Assembly: GCF_009739465.1 (NCBI RefSeq)
Contig: NZ_WHOM01000068.1
Location: forward strand, 62,001 to 126,000
Direction: 5' to 3'
DNA from: Streptomyces apocyni
GTDB taxonomy: Bacteria > Actinomycetota > Actinomycetes > Streptomycetales > Streptomycetaceae
DNA: 64,000 nucleotides
The notes under the pieces are model-generated. The model was not told the origin of the DNA and did not search any database. It saw nothing but the letters and a program-made list of their open reading frames with translations. This document shows positions 57,896-64,000 of this stretch, piece after piece; position 1 is the first letter of the stretch; the number at the start of each line of letters is the position of its first letter. A program made the position numbers and the translations under genes.

Positions 57896-59929
57896 TCAGG
57901 GGAAGGGATGGGGGACGACCTTGATGGCGTCGTCCGTCAGGTCGTCCGGACGGCGACCGGCCGCGCGCAGGGCGGTGCGCAGCCGGGGCATCAGCAGGGC
58001 CCGCTGCCGGGTCCAGCCGAAGTCGAGGGGCAGCAGTCCCGGCACGGTGGTGCTGACCGTGTGCAGGCCCATCCGGTGCTGCTCGGGCGTCGTCTGGTCG
58101 ACGGCGATGACGTCGTACCCGGCCGAGGTCAGCTCGTCCCGTAGCAGCCGCAGGTCGTCCATCAGGTCGCCGGTGCGGGGCCGCCTGGTCTCCCAGTCCC
58201 GGTAGGTGTCGGTGAGGGAGTGGACGCCGGTGGGCTCCAGGTACTCGCGGGCGTGCTCCGTCATGGAGGGCAGCCCGTAGAGCTGGGCGTGGTCCTTGAG
58301 GTGCAGCACCTTGGTGAAGTCCTGGGCCATCTCCTGAAGTTCGTCGCGCCGCTCGGCGACCTGGTAGGGCAGGTGGGGGATGTACGTGAGGACCTCGGAG
58401 AGGGCGGCTTCCACGGTGCCCTCCGGGTCGAAACCGGCGGCGGCACTGAAGGAGAGCGTGCCGTAGCCGCCGTCGCGGCGGACCGCGAGCGCGGTGACCA
58501 CGGGGACGGCGAGGTCCATGCGGGTGTCGTAGGCGTGCACGTCGTAGCCGTGCAGGGCGGCCCGGTCGAGCATCGTACGGATCGCGGGGGCGCGGCAGCT
58601 GCCGAGGTCGATCTCGGCGAGGTGGGCCCGGCCGTACCAGGCGAGCAGGAAGGCGTCCCGCTCGATGAGTTCGAGCAGCCCGAAGAGGATGGCTTCCTCC
58701 AGGCTGCCGCCGGTGGCGCAGCCGTTGGAGCACTCGAAGACGAAGTTGTCGGCCTCGACTCCCGCGCTGTAGTGGGCGAGCCGGGCCGGGACGAGGATCG
58801 GCTGGTCCTCGCGCAGCGAGTGGCCCCACACCCAGGGGATCTTCCGGTCCGGGTCGAAGGGGCTGACCAGGTGGTCGTTGGCGTAGGTCTCGGGTGCGTA
58901 GAAGCCGCAGTCGGCGGGGTTCAGGGCGGGCACGCCGTCGGCCCGCAGCGTGTGGAGGGACTCGATGACCGGTGCGGTGCCGCGCCGCCGGTGGGTGCCC
59001 GCGTACCGCTCGAGTCCCTCCAGGTAGGCGAGGGTGCGGCTGGTGCCGTAGCTGTTGGCCTGGCCGCTCCAGGTGACGTCGTTGAGTCCGGCGTAGCCGC
59101 GTACGAAGTGGGTGCCCGCGACCGGGGCGGTGGTGGTGGACGCGGGGTTGATCCAGGTGTCCGAACCGAGGGCGCCGCAGACCGGGTTGGCCAGCGCGGC
59201 CGTCGGCAGCGGGTAGGAGTCCAGGGAGCGCAGCCGGTAGCCGTCGGGGTCCGGCTTGGGCGTGGGGCCGAGCGCCATCCGGGCCGCTTCGGCGGTGTCG
59301 GGGCGCTCTTGTACGCAGACGGGGCACAGAGGTTCGGGCAGCAGCGGGAAGGTGGCGGTGGCCAGGGTGCCGAGGTCGACGCGGGTGACCTGGGGCAGGG
59401 CGCGGTCGGCGGCCGTGGTTCCTGGCGGGGTGGGGCGGGGACCGCTCAGGGTGGCGCGGTAGGCGGCCCAGACGGCGTCCACCGCGAAGTCGGTGAGCAC
59501 CGGCCAGGCGGTGGCGCCGTGCGGGGCGTATCCCAGCTCCAGGGCCTCGCGTTCGGAGCGGCTGCGCAGTCGCTGCCAGCGCATGGCGAGGCACTGGCCG
59601 CAGGCTGTGGGGTCAGCGTGGTCGGCGGTGTCAGCGGCGTCGGCGGCGCCGCCCCAGGGGCCGATCAGCACGGCCCGTGAGGTGAGCTGGACGGTGGCCG
59701 TCGGCCGCGTCGCGGCGTGCGGGTCCGGGTGACCGAAGCCCAGGGTGTCGGCGGCGCCGAGCGGCACGACCCGGGGCGCGGGCAACCCGGGCGTGGGGCC
59801 CGACGCCGCGTGGCGTGCGGTGAGTTCGCGCTCCAGGAGGGCGCTGCTCGATTCGAGCGGGGACGTGTCCAGCGGGGGCGCGTCGGCGGCGGTGGTGGTG
59901 GCCGTGGTGCGTACGGCGGTCGTCGTCAT
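57896..59929 (-). CDS. Fused leader-binding/YcaO cyclodehydratase (TOMM biosynthesis)
   Basis: 677 residues from ATG 59929, which overlaps the permease stop (ATGA); the longer frame reading through the permease gene is a shadow. Residues 1-250 are the E1-like/leader-binding part with two zinc Cys pairs (ACGQCLAMRW; LCPVCVQERP). The YcaO domain follows: YLEGLERYAGTHRR, ATGGSLEEAILFGLLELIER and AALSEVLTYIPHLP supply the ATP/Mg acidic residues. The C-terminus ends VVPHPFP, the Pro-rich tail of azoline-forming YcaO proteins. It phosphorylates backbone amides to form oxazolines and thiazolines from Ser/Thr/Cys of the precursor. No separate azoline dehydrogenase is visible inside the window. Confidence 0.9.
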   Translation of the reverse strand: MTTTAVRTTATTTAADAPPLDTSPLESSSALLERELTARHAASGPTPGLPAPRVVPLGAADTLGFGHPDPHAATRPTATVQLTSRAVLIGPWGGAADAADTADHADPTACGQCLAMRWQRLRSRSEREALELGYAPHGATAWPVLTDFAVDAVWAAYRATLSGPRPTPPGTTAADRALPQVTRVDLGTLATATFPLLPEPLCPVCVQERPDTAEAARMALGPTPKPDPDGYRLRSLDSYPLPTAALANPVCGALGSDTWINPASTTTAPVAGTHFVRGYAGLNDVTWSGQANSYGTSRTLAYLEGLERYAGTHRRRGTAPVIESLHTLRADGVPALNPADCGFYAPETYANDHLVSPFDPDRKIPWVWGHSLREDQPILVPARLAHYSAGVEADNFVFECSNGCATGGSLEEAILFGLLELIERDAFLLAWYGRAHLAEIDLGSCRAPAIRTMLDRAALHGYDVHAYDTRMDLAVPVVTALAVRRDGGYGTLSFSAAAGFDPEGTVEAALSEVLTYIPHLPYQVAERRDELQEMAQDFTKVLHLKDHAQLYGLPSMTEHAREYLEPTGVHSLTDTYRDWETRRPRTGDLMDDLRLLRDELTSAGYDVIAVDQTTPEQHRMGLHTVSTTVPGLLPLDFGWTRQRALLMPRLRTALRAAGRRPDDLTDDAIKVVPHPFP

Positions 59930-60681
59930 GACTTGTCGCTCCAGCGGAAGGTCTTCAGGGCGATCGCGCCGAAGACGAGGGCGAAGGCGGCGAGTACGGC
60001 GCAGGAGGTGGCGATGGTGCCGCTGCCGCCGCTGCCGGTGAGGGCGGCGGAGATCCCGTCGTTCAGATAGCGCAGCGGGAACACCCGGGAGAGGCTCTGC
60101 ATCCAGCCCGGCATCGCGTCCAGCGGGAAGAAGGAGCCGGAGAGGAACGCCATGGGGATCATCAGGCAGTTGGCGACGGCGGCGACGGCCTCGGGGGTCT
60201 TGGCGTACGTGCCGACGACCACGCCGACCGCGAGGAACGCGGTGATGCCGAGGACCAGGACCGGCAGCGCCAGCGGCCAGCTGGACGCCAGGCTGAGGCC
60301 GAAGGACGGCAGCAGGGCGACACAGACGAACAGCACCGCCTGAACGATGCCGATGCCGATCGCCAGCACATAGCGGGAGCCGAGCACGGCGGGCAGCCGT
60401 ACGGGGGTCATCCGGATGAGCCGGAGGATGTCGTCGCGCCGCCACTGCATGAGGACGAAACCGACACCGAAGACGGCCGCGTTGGCGACGCCCCAGGACA
60501 GCACACCCGGCGCGATGTAGTTGATGTAGGGCTTCCCGCTCTCCTCGACGTTCTGGCCGTGGAAGATCAGGCCGAAGACGACCAGGAAGAGCAGCGGGAA
60601 GGCGAAGGTGAAGAAGAGGGTGGTCTTGTCGCGGGTGTAGGCCCGGTAACCGGCCTGGCTCAACGCGGCGTATGCGCTCAT
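59926..60681 (-). CDS. ABC-2 type transporter permease (RiPP export)
   Basis: 251 residues from ATG 60681, with GGGGAG upstream. Six membrane segments (TTLFFTFAFPLLFLVVFGLI; GIGIVQAVLFVCVALLPSFG; LVLGITAFLAVGVVVGTYAK; ATSCAVLAAFALVFGAIALK among them) and the ABC-2 motif FLSGSFFPLDAMPGWMQSLS before the last helix. Partner of the ATP-binding protein encoded just upstream; it probably exports the finished peptide or gives self-resistance. Confidence 0.9.
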   Translation of the reverse strand: MSAYAALSQAGYRAYTRDKTTLFFTFAFPLLFLVVFGLIFHGQNVEESGKPYINYIAPGVLSWGVANAAVFGVGFVLMQWRRDDILRLIRMTPVRLPAVLGSRYVLAIGIGIVQAVLFVCVALLPSFGLSLASSWPLALPVLVLGITAFLAVGVVVGTYAKTPEAVAAVANCLMIPMAFLSGSFFPLDAMPGWMQSLSRVFPLRYLNDGISAALTGSGGSGTIATSCAVLAAFALVFGAIALKTFRWSDKS

Positions 60682-60710
60682 GGTGGGGTGCTCCCCGTAT
60701 TCGGCGGACG

Positions 60711-60766
60711 GTGGTGGTCGTGGCGGTGGCGTCGCGGTGGCGGTGGCGGTCGCGGTCGCGGTTGTG
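60711..60766. repeat. GC-rich simple repeat between ABC permease and ATPase genes
   Basis: Short GGTGGC/GGTCGC units are repeated without interruption between the two transporter genes. The tract could be prone to slippage, but it lies outside both frames. Confidence 0.7.
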
Positions 60767-60778
60767 TTGGGGAGAGTC

Positions 60779-61711
60779 CTAGGCGGCACCGGCTCCGGTG
60801 AGTTCGAGGTAGACGTCCTCAAGGCTGGCGGTGCGGGTCTGTACGCCCTGGAGTCCGGCGAGCTCGTCGACCCTGGCCAGTACGGGGCCCGACTCCAGGG
60901 TTTCCAGGACGACCATGTCGGCCTCCAGGCTGGCCGCCATGACGCCGGGGATGGCGCGGGCCGCCTCCAGCGTCAGCCGCTCGGCGGGCACCAGGAGGCG
61001 AGTGGTCGGGCTGCCGCCCGCGATCATCCTGGCCGGGGTGTCCAGGGCGGCGATCCGGCCGCTGACCATGATGGCGACGCGGTCGCAGAGCACCTCGGCC
61101 TCGTCCAGGTGATGGGTGGTGTAGATGATGGTGCGGCCCGCGCCCTTGAGGTCGCGCAGGACCTGCCACAGGTCGCGGCGGGCCTGCGGGTCGAGGGCGG
61201 CGGTCGGCTCGTCGAGGAAGATCAGCTCCGGGCCGTGGACGAGGGCGGAGGCGATCGCGAGGCGCTGCCGCTGCCCGCCGGACAGGTCGTCGACGCGGAC
61301 CTCGCCCTGCTCGGTGAGCCCGACGGAGGCCAGCGCCCGCTCGGCGGCCTCGCGGTCGGCCCCGTACAGGGCGGCGACCGTCTGGAGGTGCTCGCGGGCG
61401 GTGAGCCGGACGAAGAACGCCGAGGCCTGGGTCTGGACGCCGATCCTGGGCAGCAGGGCGACATTGCGCGGCCAGGGGCTGGTGCCGAGCACCGAGACCG
61501 TGCCGGAGTCCGCCTGCCGCTGCCCCTCCATGATCTCGACGAGGGTGGTCTTGCCCGCGCCGTTGGGGCCGAGCAGCCCGAAGAACTCACCGCGGGCCAC
61601 CGTCAGGCTGACGCCGTCCACGGCCTGGGTGGAGCCGTACCGCTTGTGTACGGAGTCGAGGGCGACGGCGGGTCCGTCGGGTGCCGCCGACGAGGGTGCG
61701 GTGGTGTTCAT
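60779..61711 (-). CDS. ABC transporter ATP-binding protein (RiPP export)
   Basis: 310 residues from ATG 61711 behind AAGGAGAG. Walker A GPNGAGKTT, signature LSGGQRQRLAIASAL, Walker B LIFLDEPTAALDPQ and His-switch TTHHLDEAE. CcmA/DrrA-type exporter ATPase with a C-terminal extension of about 80 residues, as usual for this group. Works with the ABC-2 permease encoded next. Confidence 0.93.
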   Translation of the reverse strand: MNTTAPSSAAPDGPAVALDSVHKRYGSTQAVDGVSLTVARGEFFGLLGPNGAGKTTLVEIMEGQRQADSGTVSVLGTSPWPRNVALLPRIGVQTQASAFFVRLTAREHLQTVAALYGADREAAERALASVGLTEQGEVRVDDLSGGQRQRLAIASALVHGPELIFLDEPTAALDPQARRDLWQVLRDLKGAGRTIIYTTHHLDEAEVLCDRVAIMVSGRIAALDTPARMIAGGSPTTRLLVPAERLTLEAARAIPGVMAASLEADMVVLETLESGPVLARVDELAGLQGVQTRTASLEDVYLELTGAGAA

Positions 61712-61742
61712 GGAACTCTCCTTGGTCACAGCGCGGCGGTGC

Positions 61743-62849
61743 TCACACCGTCGTCAGCAGGTAGTGGACGATCGCCGCGACGGCGGCGATGAGGGCGGCG
61801 AGCACCAGCGGCGCGCCGAGGCCGTAGGTGGTGTAGGCGGCGCGGGCCCGGCGCGGGTACTGCTTGGCCGCCGGGTCGCGGCGGATGGCGAGGCGTAGAT
61901 AGGTCTTGCTGGACGCGGCCAGCTCGGTGGCGCCGAACGCCTGGGCGACGATCTTGTAGCCGTCCAGCGGTGGCACCGGGATGAGCATGGCGAGCGCCTG
62001 CACGCTGCCCAGGAACAGCAGCCCGGCCAGGGCTCCATGGGTGGCCTCGTCGACGGGTACGAAGAGCCACAGCGCGCAGAACGGCAGCAGGAACAGCAGG
62101 TTCATCACCGCTCCCGCGACGGCGGTGGCGATGCGGTGGCGGCGTGCGGGCAGATACAGGAAGTTGTCGACGGTGCAGTACATGATCACGGCGGGCAGCC
62201 GCCAGCGCAGGCCGATCTCCGCGACCGTGCCGCCGTAGTGCCGGGCGACCACGCCGTGGGCCAGCTCGTGCAGGGCGGTGCTCAGCCACAGCATGCTGCC
62301 GGTGGCCATCAGCAGGACCGGATTCTGGAACAACTCCCAGGTGGCGACGAGCAGTTCACCCATGTTGAACGCGATGACAACCTCCATCGCGACCATCAGG
62401 GCCAGCAGCGGCACCATGCACAGCGGGGTCAGCAGGAAGCCGACGGCGCGGTGCAGCCGCGCGGTCGTCGCGTTGGCGTCGGCAACCAGGCGGATACTGC
62501 CGCGCAGCAGACCGCGCGGCTCCGGCGGCGCTTCGGGGGCCGTGGCGGCGGGCGCGTCGGCGAGCAGCCCGCGGGTGCCGAGCATCCCGAGCAGCTGTTG
62601 CCAGTTGGCGTCGGCCAGCCGTCGGCCGTACTGCCGCGCGTACTGCGTGCCGATCTCCTCGATGCTGCGCTCCCCGTCCATCCGGGAGATCAGGAAGTGC
62701 TCCTTGACGCCGACCTTGAAGGACTGCCCGCTGCCGGTGTCCTTGATCAGGTGCACGGTCGAGGCGCCCTGCAAGAGCCTCTCGCTGAGGAGCACACCCG
62801 GCCGCAGCGCCGGCCGGTAGGCCGCGATGGCGGCGGCCGGGGCACTCAC
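61743..62849 (-). CDS. PqqD-like domain fused to M50-type membrane metallopeptidase
   Basis: 368 residues, start overlapping the upstream stop (ATGA). Residues 12-95 resemble a PqqD/RRE leader-binding fold (GVKEHFLISRMDGERSIEEI; ADANWQQLLGMLGTRGLLAD). Membrane segments follow (VGFLLTPLCMVPLLALMVAM onward), with the zinc site HELAHG (His194, Glu195, His198) and the second motif PVPPLDGYKI carrying the Asp ligand, as in site-2 proteases. In a RiPP operon it may bind the leader and cleave it at the membrane, or help in export. Seven or so helices. Confidence 0.85.
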   Translation of the reverse strand: MSAPAAAIAAYRPALRPGVLLSERLLQGASTVHLIKDTGSGQSFKVGVKEHFLISRMDGERSIEEIGTQYARQYGRRLADANWQQLLGMLGTRGLLADAPAATAPEAPPEPRGLLRGSIRLVADANATTARLHRAVGFLLTPLCMVPLLALMVAMEVVIAFNMGELLVATWELFQNPVLLMATGSMLWLSTALHELAHGVVARHYGGTVAEIGLRWRLPAVIMYCTVDNFLYLPARRHRIATAVAGAVMNLLFLLPFCALWLFVPVDEATHGALAGLLFLGSVQALAMLIPVPPLDGYKIVAQAFGATELAASSKTYLRLAIRRDPAAKQYPRRARAAYTTYGLGAPLVLAALIAAVAAIVHYLLTTV

Positions 62850-63970
62850 GGGTGCTCCCGCAGGGCGCGGCCCAGGACGTGGGAGAGGTAGGCCTCGTCG
62901 CGGATGGTGACATGCAGCCGGTTGTTGGTCATGTGCATGTACGGGGAGAGGAGCAGCGGGAGCGCCACCGCCGGGTCGGTGACGACCTCGTCGCGTTCGC
63001 CGTCCCAGGAGCGGAACACCAGGTCGCCGTTGACGGCCAGGACGCGGGCCTTGTCACGCAGTTCGGCGCAGTGCTCAGCCCAGCCCGCGAGGAACGCGGG
63101 CAACTGCCCGGCCGTCTCCTGCCCTTCGGCGCCCCCGACCGCGGCCCGGATTCCGGCGAAGCGGGCGGCGAGCGAGGGGGCCATCGCCGCGTAGTTGCGG
63201 TCGTACTCCGCGCTGCCGATGAAGCCGGTCCCGGGAAACGCCCGGTGCCAGAACTCGTAGTAGCTGTCCAGGTAACCGGCCAGCTCGTCGTCGCCGGGTA
63301 GGAAGGTCCCGGAGATCACCATCATCAGCTGTGCCGATGTGCCGAGCAGGACGGTGCGCAGATGCAGGTTCTTGGTACGGAAGGCCTCGATGACCAGATC
63401 GCTGGAGTGCCGGAAGTGCCACTCGGCGAGCTCGATTCCGGCCGGGCCGCCGTATTTGCCGTACTCCGGCTCGTACGGCTCGGCGCTGCGCGAGTTGTTG
63501 GCGCGCAGGTTCATCCGGCCCTGGTCGTCCATGAAGTGGCCGCGCTCGCTGCCGGGGAACTCGATCTCGAAGAGCGTGTTGTAGAAATCGTTGAGGAATC
63601 CGGAGTCCACCTCGTAGAGCGCGGGCCGCTCGGCGAGGAAGGCGTCGATGGCCTGCTCGGTCCTGCGGCGCACCTCGGGTTCGGCCTCGGGCGATGACGG
63701 CTTGAGGCGGAGCCTGACGTGCGGGCCCTCCAGCCAGTAGTTGATGAAGAAGTAGTTGGCCAGCAGCCCGTCCGCCTCCAACTCGTCCACCAGCGGCCGG
63801 ACGCAGTGCAGCAGCATCGGCCGCGGGTTGGCCGCGTAGAAGACGTGCGTCGCCTGCCAGGCGCCGGTGGGGGTGGGCGTGGGGGCCGGGGTGGGCGTGG
63901 GGGCCGGGGTGGGCGTGGGGGCCGGGGTGGCCGTGGCGGCGGTGGACTCGGTCGTGGTGGCGGTCGTCAT
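62846..63970 (-). CDS. Thiopeptide-type SpaB-C domain protein (split LanB-like elimination/cyclisation enzyme)
   Basis: 374 residues from ATG 63970, with GAAGGGA upstream. The N-terminus carries Ala/Thr-Pro repeats (encoded by an 18-base tandem repeat). The rest is the SpaB_C/thiopeptide-ocin domain: ATHVFYAANPRPMLLHCVRP, LANYFFINYWLEGPHVRLRL, ERGHFMDDQGRMNLRANNSR and LSPYMHMTNNRLHVTIRDEA. In split dehydratases this domain removes glutamate from activated Ser/Thr; in thiopeptides a relative joins dehydroalanines into pyridine. The partner large dehydratase would lie beyond the window. First visible gene of the biosynthetic operon. Confidence 0.88.
   Translation of the reverse strand: MTTATTTESTAATATPAPTPTPAPTPTPAPTPTPTGAWQATHVFYAANPRPMLLHCVRPLVDELEADGLLANYFFINYWLEGPHVRLRLKPSSPEAEPEVRRRTEQAIDAFLAERPALYEVDSGFLNDFYNTLFEIEFPGSERGHFMDDQGRMNLRANNSRSAEPYEPEYGKYGGPAGIELAEWHFRHSSDLVIEAFRTKNLHLRTVLLGTSAQLMMVISGTFLPGDDELAGYLDSYYEFWHRAFPGTGFIGSAEYDRNYAAMAPSLAARFAGIRAAVGGAEGQETAGQLPAFLAGWAEHCAELRDKARVLAVNGDLVFRSWDGERDEVVTDPAVALPLLLSPYMHMTNNRLHVTIRDEAYLSHVLGRALREHP
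63868..63929. repeat. 18-base tandem repeat coding for a Pro/Thr/Ala linker
   Basis: About three copies of GGGGTGGGCGTGGGGGCC lie inside the N-terminal part of the SpaB-C gene and translate on the minus strand as repeated APTPTP. Copy-number change would keep the reading frame. Confidence 0.85.
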
Positions 63971-64000
63971 CGGTTGTTGTCCCTTCGGGTACGGGTGGAC

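Noticed and set aside
57651..59594. 647-codon bottom-strand frame overlapping the YcaO gene
   Set aside because: Arg/Pro/His-rich shadow frame of the real YcaO reading frame.
59930..60445. N-terminal extension of the YcaO frame to 849 codons
   Set aside because: It covers the permease gene in a shadow frame; ATG 59929 overlaps the permease stop in the ATGA pattern used throughout this operon.

Overview
The window is high-GC DNA with streptomycete hallmarks. It has GTG/TTG starts with GGAGG-type ribosome binding sites, densely overlapping operons and rare TTA codons. Its gene order (beta-N-acetylhexosaminidase, glmS, adpA, orn, tRNA-His, cebR-cebEFG-bglC, cdgA) matches, from memory, the Streptomyces chromosomal core around adpA. 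I read it as a Streptomyces chromosome segment; the species cannot be told.

Layout. 1-1797: end of an iron-siderophore uptake locus (binding protein, siderophore-interacting reductase). 1896-7634: amino-sugar metabolism (secreted GH20 hexosaminidase with a DasR-like site, a DUF4429 protein, glmS) and an acetate-type transporter. 7827-11083: universal stress protein, the developmental master regulator adpA with its bldA-type TTA codon, and orn. 11208-18081: tRNA-His followed by an accessory block. It holds a glycine-rich-domain protein, a lipoprotein, a complete IS200/IS605 element (tnpA + tnpB) that splits a GlxA-type AraC regulator, an alpha/beta hydrolase and a Cys-rich copper-storage protein. 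18229-24421: the cellobiose system with two CebR operators. 24514-28908: sortase and surface protein, a two-component system and an anchored protein. 28963-34992: a methyltransferase-like gene, a three-gene helicase-nuclease operon and a PAP2 membrane protein. 35249-41791: housekeeping, regulatory and hypothetical genes, tRNA-Lys and a secreted M6 metalloprotease. 42170-45339: cdgA (c-di-GMP turnover) and a flavin oxidoreductase. 45453-54520: a catabolic locus with two maleate-isomerase-like proteins, a D-2-hydroxyacid dehydrogenase, an amidase, DUF3830, an Ehu-type ABC transporter and an IclR regulator. 54787-64000: a RiPP cluster that continues beyond the window.

Two systems stand out. First, 29861-34166 encodes, as three overlapping genes in one direction, a RecB/Cas4/Dna2-like nuclease with a four-cysteine Fe-S pattern, a 532-residue protein whose C-terminal part looks like the 1B beta-barrel of SF1B helicases, and an SF1B helicase core. 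The gene order repeats the domain order of Dna2, so this looks like a split Dna2-type machine with a DNA repair or defence role. Second, 57574-63970 encodes a Ser/Thr/Cys-rich precursor peptide, a fused leader-binding/YcaO cyclodehydratase, a SpaB-C/thiopeptide-type protein, a PqqD-M50 membrane protease and an ABC exporter. This is a probable azole-containing, thiopeptide-like RiPP.

Regulation visible in the sequence: two CebR boxes (one embedded in the bglC translation start), a DasR-like site, several unassigned palindromes in divergent promoters, TTA codons in three genes, and strong hairpins between convergent genes.
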